Part shown: piece by piece, positions 10,101 through 19,600 of the stretch
How positions within the stretch are numbered: the stretch's first letter is position 1
Layout of the letters: each line of letters begins with the position of its first letter
Origin: Blastopirellula marina
GTDB taxonomy: Bacteria; Planctomycetota; Planctomycetia; Pirellulales; Pirellulaceae
DNA: 64,000 nucleotides
Direction: 5' to 3'
Assembly (NCBI RefSeq): GCF_002967765.1
Contig: NZ_PUHY01000001.1
Location: 362,289-426,288, forward strand
Translations under genes and position numbers: made by a program
The notes under the pieces: generated by a model
What the model was told of the DNA's origin: nothing
The model's database searches: none
What the model saw: only the letters and a program-made list of their open reading frames with translations

Positions 10101-11309
10101 ATGGCCAAGAAGAAGACCCCCACATCTCGCGCCGGTAGCAACACCGAAAAATCTCCTGACATTCAACTTGCTTCGGCCGAGGTTCGCTTTTCCGATCAAC
10201 TGGCGTTTTTGCACGCGATTGACGATGCGGCTCGTCCGCCAGGCTGGTTACTATCGCCAGTGCGAGTTGTCGAGTTCATTTGCGGCACTCGCGGCGAGGC
10301 ATTGCGGGCTCCCGCTTCAACAAAGCTACCCGCCAAGCTACCCAAGTCCTTGGTCATTCCACCGAAGTTCGTAGGGCCCCGCGCCCTGGTCGAACGTTGT
10401 GTTGTGACGTTGGCCGGCGAACGTGGTTTGATGTTGGTCGGTCAACCAGGTACGGCCAAAAGTATGCTCGGCGAACTGCTTGCCGTCGCCATTAGTGGTT
10501 CCAGCGCGCTAACCGTGCAAGGTACGGCCGGTGCGAGCGAGGACCACATGCGTTACGGCTGGAATTATTCGATGCTTCTGGACCGTGGCCCACGCCCGGA
10601 GGCGCTGGTTCCTTCCCCTGTCTTGACGGCTATGCGGGAAGGTAAGCTGGTTCGTATCGAAGAATTGACCCGCTGCTTGCCGGAAGTTCAAGATGGCTTG
10701 ATCAGCCTGCTAAGCGAACGTCGCCTCATGATTCCGGAATTGGAAGGAGACGACGGCAGTGTCTTCGCCCGACCTGGTTTCAACATCGTTGCCACGGCAA
10801 ATCTTCGGGACCGTGGGGTGTCGGAAATGTCCGCAGCCCTCAAACGTCGCTTCAATTTCGAAACCGTTCATCCGATCGCGGATCCGCAACAAGAGATCGA
10901 GCTGGTACGAAGTCGGGCGGTTTCCGTCTTGTCCGAGACCGGACTGACGACCGATCTCGACGCTCGTTTGCTGGAACTTTTAATCACGACCTTTCGTGAC
11001 CTCCGCGATGGAAACACAAGCGAAGGTTGGAGCGTCGAACGCCCCGCTTCGGTGATGAGTACAGCGGAAGCTGTCACCGTTGCGACAGCCATCGCCCGGC
11101 AAGGAGCATTCTTTCCAGCACAACGTGACCCCATATCCCTGCTCCCGGGCCATCTGTTAGGGGTCGTCCTCAAGGACAACCTTGAAGATCGCGAACGGTT
11201 GTTGGCCTACTGGGACGGTCCCGTCCGACGTCGCAGCGAGAACGATGCTCATTGGAAGCGAATGTACGAATTGCGTGATGTGTTGGAAGAGTCGGCGGAA
11301 GGAGCGTAG
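10101..11309 (+). CDS. MoxR-type AAA+ ATPase (YehL-like)
   Basis: A 402-aa cytoplasmic ATPase. Walker A is GQPGTAKS (residues 114-121). The Walker B position is RIEEL (185-189), where Glu replaces the usual Asp of MoxR proteins. The sensor-1 region is NIVATANLRDRG (228-239), with N234, followed by the arginine-bearing ALKRRF (247-251). MoxR ATPases remodel partner complexes, typically together with VWA-domain proteins. The next gene, 2 bp downstream, carries such a VWA domain. An upstream in-frame extension to 10017 exists, but the start at 10101 gives a Lys-rich N-terminus typical of soluble proteins and is preferred. With the following two genes it forms a tight operon of the same composition as E. 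coli yehL, yehM, yehP and yehQ. Target and function are unknown. Confidence 0.85.
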   Translation: MAKKKTPTSRAGSNTEKSPDIQLASAEVRFSDQLAFLHAIDDAARPPGWLLSPVRVVEFICGTRGEALRAPASTKLPAKLPKSLVIPPKFVGPRALVERCVVTLAGERGLMLVGQPGTAKSMLGELLAVAISGSSALTVQGTAGASEDHMRYGWNYSMLLDRGPRPEALVPSPVLTAMREGKLVRIEELTRCLPEVQDGLISLLSERRLMIPELEGDDGSVFARPGFNIVATANLRDRGVSEMSAALKRRFNFETVHPIADPQQEIELVRSRAVSVLSETGLTTDLDARLLELLITTFRDLRDGNTSEGWSVERPASVMSTAEAVTVATAIARQGAFFPAQRDPISLLPGHLLGVVLKDNLEDRERLLAYWDGPVRRRSENDAHWKRMYELRDVLEESAEGA

Positions 11310-11311
11310 CC

Positions 11312-14300
11312 ATGGATGGCGAAGAGCCACGTCAACCGTTGGAGAGACTTGCGGCCTGCCGAACGCCCTACCTAATCGGCGTTCGCCATCATTCTACAGC
11401 GTTGGCCCGCGCGATGCCAGAATTGTTGGATTCGATACGCCCCAAGTCGATTCTGCTGGAGATGCCCCCTGACTTCCAATCTTGGCTTCCTCATCTCGGC
11501 GATCCTGAACTTGTCGCACCGGTTGCCTTGGCAGCGTGTAATCGATCGGAACTGAATTCGTTTTACCCACTCGCAGATTTCTCGCCCGAATTGGTCGCGA
11601 TTCGCTGGGCAACTAAGAACGGCGTCCCAATCATCCCGTGCGATCTCGATCTGGCAGGTATGCATGCGGCTGATCACTTCATCCCCAATTTGGATAAGCA
11701 TACCGACGAGGCCAAAGTATCCCCGTCGCTGCAAGATGAAGTCATGCGTCGTCACGAAACGCGTGATTTCGGCGAATTGTGGGAAAAGCTTGTCGAAACG
11801 CCGGCCCTCAACAGTTCTCCGGAAGCAATCCGACGAGCCGCCCTCTATTTCGGTTGGCTAAGCCGTTGCACCCAAGGCGAGCTTACCTACGCCGACGCTC
11901 ATCGAGAACTTGCCATGCGAACGGCGATTGACGATGCCCCGGATCATTCCGTCGCGATTATCGGCGCTTTTCACGCAGCGGCACTTCTTCCCGAGCCCCT
12001 TCTTTGGTCTCCACCGGAACCATTTGCGAAGGAACTGGTGCAGTATCGCTCCAGCTATGAGGCCTCGACTTCGCTTATCCCATACACGTTCGCTCAACTG
12101 GACGCGCGCAGTGGTTACCCGGCTGGTGTCTATGATCCCATCTGGCATCAAACGATGCTCAAAGCATCTGATAACAATTCCACAACTACTCTAATCTCGG
12201 ACCTCGCCGTGCGTTTGAGTCGCCAGCTTCGACACGCTGGCTACGTAGCTGGCTCGCCCGAAGCCATGGAAATTGTGCGGGTCGCCCTCGATTTGAGCCG
12301 TCTACGGGGGCATGCTGCGCCAGGTCGAGCGGAGTTTCTCGAATCCATTGAAACAACGCTGGTCCAGGGAGATTTGCTTGGTCGTGGCCGCGCGGTCGCA
12401 GCGGCCGCACAACACGTTCTCGTCGGGACGCTTCGCGGAAAGTTGGCACCTGGTACGCCGCGAAGTGGACTAGCACCACATGTCGAAGAGAAGCTATCTC
12501 GCCTAAAATTGCCAGGCCCCGATACGCTGGAGCAAGACACCCGTGAACTTCGTTTGGATCCTCTCCGTTCGCAGCTCGATCGAGCGCGAGCCGTACTATT
12601 TCGACGATTGAACCTTCTTGGGGTTCCATACGCGACGCGAACTGATACGACCGGTGTCGGACTCCGTGAGAACCTCACGGAAGTTTGGCAAGTTCGTTGG
12701 ACACACGGTACCGCAGCAACGGTTGAGGCAGCCGCGATCTATGGTGTCACGCTCGTACAAGCTGCCGAATCGGCGCTTCGCAAAATCGGGAACGATCAGG
12801 AACCCGACTCCGATGGTCGCCTTCATCCAGCCGTCACACTTAAGCGATTGTTGACTGCCGCCGAATGCGGACTTCCAACTTCCGCCAGTCAATACCTGGA
12901 GCAACTGGATGGTCACTTTCTCCACACGGCCTCTACGCCTGAATTGATCGAAGCGGCAGGACTCGTGGGGCGGGTGGCCGCGGGCCATTTCAGTGGCCTA
13001 CCCTTAACGAACGAGGACGCTGCTCCGCCCGACGTCTACCGCTTGGAAGTTCCATTAGGCCTTCTCAACAGTATTCCTTTTCTTGAGATGGCGATTCGCA
13101 GTGCCGATGGCTTACGCGGGTCGGACGATCCCAACGATGTCATATCACTGACCGAACTTGTGGCATTGGTCCGTGCGACATCCAATCAGCAAACGTCTCA
13201 CCTCGCGATGATCTCGCTGATACCCGCACTGAGATCGCTGCTCCTTCGAATTCGAAAGGAAGGTTCCGCCCGGATGCAAGGCGCGGCTTGGGGAGGGCTA
13301 GCAACCATGGGCGACGCCGACGTTGTTCAACTGAGCCAATCCCTATCGAGTTGGTACGATGCCGCTTCGAATCACGATGGAAGACAACATTTGCGTGCAC
13401 GTCTTCAAGGACTTCTCGTTCCTCTAGCGCCATTGGTCGCAGCCGAGACAAGCTGGCTGGATGGTATCCAGGAACGTCTGACATCATCGGACGATTCTGA
13501 CTTTTTGGCGCGTTTGCCAGCATTGCGAGGTGGCTTTCAGTCGATTTCACCAAACGAACGAGCACGCATTCTATGCGAGCTCATCGAAACCTTGGAGCCT
13601 GACGGTCCTGGAAGTTCGCGGCGGATCATGCTCGAAAACCCCATTGCACTGGCGGCGGCCAGTTCCGCTGATCGTGCTGGCCGCGAGGCTGTTCGCCACC
13701 TACTCCCTAATTTTGTGATTCGTGAACCAGGCAAGAGTGACGCTTACTCTCACCCAATCTCGATTAGCGATCCGCCCGGAGAAATCTCGTTGACGGATCG
13801 ATGGCGATTAGTGCTGGGTGTGCAAGGATCAAGGGGCGCCAAGAGCCGCCGAGTCGCCTCGACCCTGGATGAACTTTACGGCGGTTCCGCTCGACCTGGA
13901 CGTGGCCATCGCGACGACTTGGTTCCTCCTTCTCGTGGCGGGACCGAGTCAGCAACTCCGTCCGCTCGTGAGTGGCTCGATGATGTGATGGGCTTATTCG
14001 GCAAGGATTTGTGCGAAGAAATTGCTGCCGAAGCAGCGGCGGATGGTCGCCCTGCGCTATTGGAATATCTCGACGGCGACAAAGTTCGTCCTTCGGTTGC
14101 CTTGCTGGAACAAGTTCTTTCGTTGAAAGGTGGCATGCCGGAGCGTGAGCTTAGCCTTCTGCGTAGGTTGGCTCGCAAGATCACCGAACGACTCGCTCAG
14201 CAACTTGCCAACCGCCTGCGTCCTGCACTAAACGGATTGAGTTCGCCAAGGTCGACACGTCGAAAGCATAGAAAGGTCGACTTCCCGAGGACGATTCGCG

Positions 14301-14899
14301 ATAACCTGGCCACTGCGTATCGCCGCGAGAATGGAAGCGTCGCGTTGGCGCCTCGCCGTATGTCGTTTAAAGCCCCAAGCCGTAAGCAGATGGACTGGCA
14401 TCTCATCTTCGTCGTCGATGTTTCTGGTTCGATGGAACCTTCTGTGATCTACAGCGCGCTGATGGGTGCGATTTTCTCGGCATTACCAGCGATTGATGTT
14501 CGATTCTTCGCCTTCAGCACCGAAGTGATCGATTTTTCCGATCAAGTTGATGATCCCCTTTCCCTTCTAATGGAAGTGCAAGTGGGTGGTGGAACGCACG
14601 TTGGACTTGGGCTACGCGCGGCTCGCGAGGCCGTTAGGAACCCGACACGCACGATCGTAGTGTTAGTCTCCGATTTTGAGGAGGGTGTTTCGATCGGGCA
14701 GATGCTGGGCGAAGCAAGAACCCTTGCCGAGTCGGGAGTTAAGCTACTTGGCCTGGCCGCACTCGATGACGAAGCAAACCCACGTTACCACGTGGGCAAC
14801 GCGGCAGCTTTGGCAGGAGCGGGAATGTCCGTAGCGGCCGTGACGCCAGAGCGTCTTGCCCAATGGGTCGGCGATCAGATTCGAGGAGCAACCACATGA
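11312..14899 (+). CDS. DUF5682-VWA fusion protein (YehM + YehP-like)
   Basis: A 1195-aa protein combining two parts that E. coli encodes as separate proteins. The N-terminal part has the DUF5682 signature: LIGVRHHSTALARAMPE (about residues 21-37), LLEMPPDF, and later a GAFHAAAL motif near residue 216. The two His-containing motifs resemble the TraB/erythromycin-esterase type of fold, which is inference. The middle is long and helical. The C-terminal ~180 residues are a von Willebrand A domain with an intact MIDAS, D1036-x-S1038-x-S1040 (VDVSGSM), a GGGTHVGLGLR loop and VSDFEEG. VWA domains bind Mg2+ and partner MoxR ATPases. The gene starts 2 bp after the MoxR stop and overlaps the next start as ATGA, so translation is coupled. 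No signal peptide or membrane helix is seen. Confidence 0.82.
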   Translation: MDGEEPRQPLERLAACRTPYLIGVRHHSTALARAMPELLDSIRPKSILLEMPPDFQSWLPHLGDPELVAPVALAACNRSELNSFYPLADFSPELVAIRWATKNGVPIIPCDLDLAGMHAADHFIPNLDKHTDEAKVSPSLQDEVMRRHETRDFGELWEKLVETPALNSSPEAIRRAALYFGWLSRCTQGELTYADAHRELAMRTAIDDAPDHSVAIIGAFHAAALLPEPLLWSPPEPFAKELVQYRSSYEASTSLIPYTFAQLDARSGYPAGVYDPIWHQTMLKASDNNSTTTLISDLAVRLSRQLRHAGYVAGSPEAMEIVRVALDLSRLRGHAAPGRAEFLESIETTLVQGDLLGRGRAVAAAAQHVLVGTLRGKLAPGTPRSGLAPHVEEKLSRLKLPGPDTLEQDTRELRLDPLRSQLDRARAVLFRRLNLLGVPYATRTDTTGVGLRENLTEVWQVRWTHGTAATVEAAAIYGVTLVQAAESALRKIGNDQEPDSDGRLHPAVTLKRLLTAAECGLPTSASQYLEQLDGHFLHTASTPELIEAAGLVGRVAAGHFSGLPLTNEDAAPPDVYRLEVPLGLLNSIPFLEMAIRSADGLRGSDDPNDVISLTELVALVRATSNQQTSHLAMISLIPALRSLLLRIRKEGSARMQGAAWGGLATMGDADVVQLSQSLSSWYDAASNHDGRQHLRARLQGLLVPLAPLVAAETSWLDGIQERLTSSDDSDFLARLPALRGGFQSISPNERARILCELIETLEPDGPGSSRRIMLENPIALAAASSADRAGREAVRHLLPNFVIREPGKSDAYSHPISISDPPGEISLTDRWRLVLGVQGSRGAKSRRVASTLDELYGGSARPGRGHRDDLVPPSRGGTESATPSAREWLDDVMGLFGKDLCEEIAAEAAADGRPALLEYLDGDKVRPSVALLEQVLSLKGGMPERELSLLRRLARKITERLAQQLANRLRPALNGLSSPRSTRRKHRKVDFPRTIRDNLATAYRRENGSVALAPRRMSFKAPSRKQMDWHLIFVVDVSGSMEPSVIYSALMGAIFSALPAIDVRFFAFSTEVIDFSDQVDDPLSLLMEVQVGGGTHVGLGLRAAREAVRNPTRTIVVLVSDFEEGVSIGQMLGEARTLAESGVKLLGLAALDDEANPRYHVGNAAALAGAGMSVAAVTPERLAQWVGDQIRGATT

Positions 14900-16662
14900 G
14901 TGAGACTCGTCCCACGGTATCCGGTGTTCTCGTTGCAACCATCATAGAATCCGCCCCGGATCGAGTACGGAGACGTCTGGATCGATCACCCGACGAAGCG
15001 ACGAAATGGGAATGGAAGGCCAAAGGTGATTCGTGGCAGATCGACACCGGCGGAGAAACCGTGAAATTCGCCGCTAACGAGATCAGCGCCCTCGATCAGG
15101 TTAGCTGCACCTGTCTGCTGACGCCCAACTGTTTTCATGTCATGGCATGTTTGACGGTTCTGGAAACGCATACCGAGGGAGAGGTGAGCTCCGAAGCCGA
15201 AGCCGAGTTAGACGCAAGAGTAATCGCGAATGAGCCCGCCCATGAAATGATCTCGGAAAAACAACGTCAAACAGCTCAGATACTTGAGACCAGCATTGCC
15301 AAGGTTCTCCAAGTTGGCATCGCGAATGCCGGTGTCACGTTACAAGCAGGACTGCAGCGGAGCGTGTATCAATGTCGAGCGGTAGGACTACACAAGGCCG
15401 CCAGTCTCGGCATTCGCGTCATGACTGGGATTACGCAATTTCGATCTCGCTCGCCTCAGGCGGATCCGCCGCAACTGATCGATGATGTAACTGAGTTATT
15501 GGAGACTTCCTACCACCTTTCTAGGAGTCCGAATCCAGAACTGTATTGGATCGGTACGGCTCGGCGTGAACAGTTTCCGGTGCGTCTCAAGCGTCTTTAC
15601 GGATTATTTGCGGAACCGGTTGTATCACGCAGTGGACATGCCGGTGCGATTGCTTGGTTCCTGGGTGAAGATGGCAATTATTACTCGGCGTCCGACGTTC
15701 GTCCTGGCGACGTCCAGCTAGCTCGTGATGCCTATCGAGGAGGTATCGAAATAGGCCCACTCGTGCAGCCGGGGCGGCAACTGGCCCGCGGACTTTACGT
15801 TGGCAGCGAAATGACAGCCTCTACCGACGGCCGCCTCGGACGCGGCAAGAAGGTGAAGCTCGTCCATCAAGGAGAATCATCGTGGGACACAGAAGCAATC
15901 GAGCGGCGATTTTCGCAGCCGTTAGCCGATCAGTGGCAAACCGTCTACCAACACGCTTCGCTCCCCGATGATGCACGTCCCGCCGGCTGGGATTTTACCT
16001 TCGTGCAGGGCACGGTGCTGGGAGCAAGCGGCCCGGATCTATTATTTCAGCTAGTCGACGGCACATCCATTCGGCTGGGGATCGCTAACGATGCTGATAC
16101 TCTCGCATTCCGGGGCAACTTAAAGATGTTAAGTTATGCGCCGGGACTTCGTTTAAGGGTCATCGGACGTACATCCCTCGCAGACCCTAAACTTCTGTTG
16201 CCGATGGCAGTTAGCAACTCGGACGACGGCGATTCCACTTCCAAGCCAGAACAGCGGGTCCCCACGCTTGAACTCCCAACGCAGCTAGCAGATCGTGTGA
16301 TGCTGGGCTTCGACCAACTGGAACGCAAACACATTCGTAACGCCATAGCTTCGCCAATCGTCTTTCCACCCACCACAGAATCGAACAGTAACAACGAATT
16401 AGCTCCCTTGGTTCGACGCGTCTTATCCGCGACACTTGCCGGAATGAATTCTCCCAAACAAGCCAACGCCAACAGCATTGCCCAAGAGACTGCGTTACTT
16501 AAGCAGTATGGCTTCGCCACTGCAGCTGGACTCTTGCATACGCTAACACATGGAAATCCTGTCAACGCTGATGAAGCAGTAAATACCTTCTTAGCTGTAC
16601 AACTCTATCTACGCGCCTGCCGCAACGAACTTGCCAGGGCAAGGGCAACGATAGACCAGTAG
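14896..16662 (+). CDS. SWIM zinc-finger protein (YehQ-like)
   Basis: A 588-aa cytoplasmic protein with an N-terminal SWIM zinc finger: C71-x-C73-x5-C79-x-H81 (CTCLLTPNCFH). SWIM domains bind zinc and mediate DNA or protein contacts. The rest is mixed alpha/beta without a recognised catalytic motif. The start at 14896 is chosen because it forms an ATGA overlap with the stop of the DUF5682-VWA gene (14897-14899); an extension to 14863 would overlap more. It is the last gene of the three-gene operon, matching yehQ in the E. coli order. Its stop lies only 10 bp from the stop of the convergent 1694-aa gene, which suggests transcripts from the two arms interfere or overlap. Confidence 0.8.
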   Translation: MSETRPTVSGVLVATIIESAPDRVRRRLDRSPDEATKWEWKAKGDSWQIDTGGETVKFAANEISALDQVSCTCLLTPNCFHVMACLTVLETHTEGEVSSEAEAELDARVIANEPAHEMISEKQRQTAQILETSIAKVLQVGIANAGVTLQAGLQRSVYQCRAVGLHKAASLGIRVMTGITQFRSRSPQADPPQLIDDVTELLETSYHLSRSPNPELYWIGTARREQFPVRLKRLYGLFAEPVVSRSGHAGAIAWFLGEDGNYYSASDVRPGDVQLARDAYRGGIEIGPLVQPGRQLARGLYVGSEMTASTDGRLGRGKKVKLVHQGESSWDTEAIERRFSQPLADQWQTVYQHASLPDDARPAGWDFTFVQGTVLGASGPDLLFQLVDGTSIRLGIANDADTLAFRGNLKMLSYAPGLRLRVIGRTSLADPKLLLPMAVSNSDDGDSTSKPEQRVPTLELPTQLADRVMLGFDQLERKHIRNAIASPIVFPPTTESNSNNELAPLVRRVLSATLAGMNSPKQANANSIAQETALLKQYGFATAAGLLHTLTHGNPVNADEAVNTFLAVQLYLRACRNELARARATIDQ

Positions 16663-16672
16663 TTTGCGTCTG

Positions 16673-19600
16673 CTACTTCTTACGACTTGCTGGCTTTTTC
16701 ACCTTTTTCCCTACTTCCTCGTATCGCGGCGCATCCCCGTCACAAACACGTTTCCAGGCCGCCTTGAAAAGGTCTTCGAAGGGGCGAAGAACGAGAGGAC
16801 CGCCAAGCGGCAACTTTGTCCCACAATCCATTTCCATTTCCACCAACAGAGGCAATTTCCAGGCTTCCACAGGCAGCCATGGTGCTTTCAACTCTTGCCA
16901 CTCGCCAGGCAGAAAGTGGCTGCGACCTGCCCGAGCACGTTTCGCTTCGAGAAATAGTCCCTGCTGGGTAACCTCGGCAGCTGCCTTTTTATAACGTGCC
17001 GCGGTCCAATCGTTCCATTTGCGAATGTTCGCGGTTGTGGGATCGGGCAGTGCCAATGTTTGGAGGTACAGTAGGGCTGCATCCTCGCTGAGCTTCATTT
17101 TTTTCGCGACAGCGGCGACGACGTCAGGGGCTGAGTGCAGTGCGTTTTGTGACCAGCAGCCCGGATCTAAACTCTTACCTGCGATCGCCTCACTCAGCTT
17201 GCGGAAACCACTACTTCTGAGCAAAGCAATAATCTTGAGAGGTTCGCTCTGATTTCCGTAAGGATCTTCTTCGATGTTCAGAACCGCAACGAGACGCCCT
17301 ACTTCGTCCATCGACTGGACCTTGCCGACGCGATAGCTAATCAACAAGCTACGTCCTTCATCGTGAGCTCCCGCCAAAATCAATCCATCGTCGAATCGGG
17401 CGACTTTGTCCTTTCCAACGTTGGCTTTACCTACGTGCTGATTCAGCCACGCGACTGGTTTAAGCTTGTCATCATAAAAGAACGATTGACGAAGCTCCCA
17501 GAGTAAGTTGTCATCCTCAATGACTTTTGCCATCTGCTTAATAATAGCGGGTACGGCCTTACGAGCTTCGTGACCAATCTCGGTATCACTATGTACCAAG
17601 GCAACTAGTTTCGAAAGAATTTGAAGCATTGTAGGCGAAACTGGACTCACATCTTCCTTGCCTTTGAGAGACAAACTGTGATAGTTGGCGGTCGGGTCGA
17701 CCTGGATTTTATATTTGCCAACTTGCAGGGCTTCATGAGTTTGCGGATCCGTGGCAGCCGCTAATACATGTTCGTGATCGACACGCCCCCAGCGACTTGC
17801 TTTAGTTAACGCTGACAATCGCTTTTGATGTTCGGCATCGAGAGGAATTCGCTTCGGCATGTACGCGTTCCATGCCGCTTTGACCGCATTGAGTACTTGC
17901 TCACGATCGTCCGCAAACGGTGCCGTGAGTCCGCACGAGATAACAGAGTGGAAAAGCTTATGGCGGACGTCTTCGTTCAAGTTGGTGAGACTTTGCCGAG
18001 CTGCTTTGGCATCGGCCATCTTGATTCCCAACTTGTTTCGAATCTCCGTGGGCAGGAAGTTGGTCTCGTAACTATCAAAATTGAGACCGCCAATCCAAAT
18101 CAAACCAACCTCCGCCGGCGAGGCCCCAACTTGCTCCGCGAGTTGTTTTAATTGGTCACCTGTTGGGACAGCTATGTCGTCGGAGCCATCGATGGCACCA
18201 AAGAATGCTTCAAATTCTGGTGCATCGATTTCGGGAGTGATTCGCTCTTCACTCTCAACGATAAATCCAGTAGGCGCCTTAGGTTTTTTCGCGGTGCTAT
18301 AGCGGAGAATGTGGCTGAATGCATTCGAATAAAAGCCACACTCAAGCACTACGAATCGATTGTCTCCATCGACAACACCGTACGCAGTTCCAGGTGAATG
18401 TTCGTTCCGAATCGTCTTGCCAGCCGACTTCTTCTCTGGTTTACGCTTCGCAATCAGGAGGTCGAAGCGTCCCGGTAACTTCTCGAAGCCCAATGTTGCC
18501 AGAAAGCTCAGCAGATCTCGCCAAGCGGGCTCTCGATCATCTTTGCCACTGAGCCTTGCCCCCTGCGCGCGCCAATAGGTCTGCCACGCTCGAAGCGGCA
18601 AGTCGTCCAAGAGCTTAAACCATTGATAATTGACAATAGGCAATGGACCGGATTCTTGCTCTCCTTTCAGGAAAGAGCTGACAGCGGTGAGGTGCTGAGC
18701 GAACGAAGCAGATTGACCATAAATATGAATGTTGGGCATGTTCCAAAGCTGGGCGGAAGCATCGATCTTTTGATTCAGTACTTCAGATGAGCCGGTATCA
18801 TTCTCCGCTTCTTCTGCCAGTCGATTCCTCGTGCTCATGAAAGTGGATCGAAGCTGTTCGGCATATTGAACGATTCCAACGATACCAAGGGCAAATCGCT
18901 CAGGAATCTTCGGGAATAGCTTTTCGACGCTCTCCAAGATACTAGATGGCGCATCAAATGCTTCGTCCTCATCATCTGGACGAACACTTCGCAAGACCTG
19001 AATGGCTGCCGCTGGAATATTCGGGCCGTGGTCGGCTTTTGGTAAGGCTGCTCCTGCTCGCGCACCCTCCGCGACTTCAATTAGGTGTGCCGTATCGTTA
19101 TTGGAGATGGTACGCAGCTTCTTCGATGTGGCCTCGTGCCTCGGCGTCAAAAAGTGCCAATAGGTTAGTGGCAATGTCACCACTTGCCCCCGAGAGAATG
19201 GAGAATAATTCCTATCCAACGACGCAATAGCCGTCTCGCCTTGCGGGTCCAACAAGGTCGGCCAATCTCCATCCTCCTTTACAATAGGAAGGTTCCCATC
19301 GGCGCCGATTCGTCGGAGCAAACCAATTGGTGTGTGAAAAGTTCCAGTCGATTCATGAATCGGCTTCTCCCAGGATTGCCCATCGATTCCCACTCCGGAA
19401 AAGGTACCATCTTGCTTCTCGATGACTTTCCATCCCACCATGCCCCCCTTACAACCAATGGGCGAGTCATGCGCTCGATCCGGCACCTGATAGAGATAGC
19501 TCGAACGAAAATCGACTTTGTTGCCGTCTTCCGATTCGAACCAACTCGGCACGCTGGCTCTTCCCTGCTTACCGGTCTGCGGGTCGATCTCATGCAAAAC

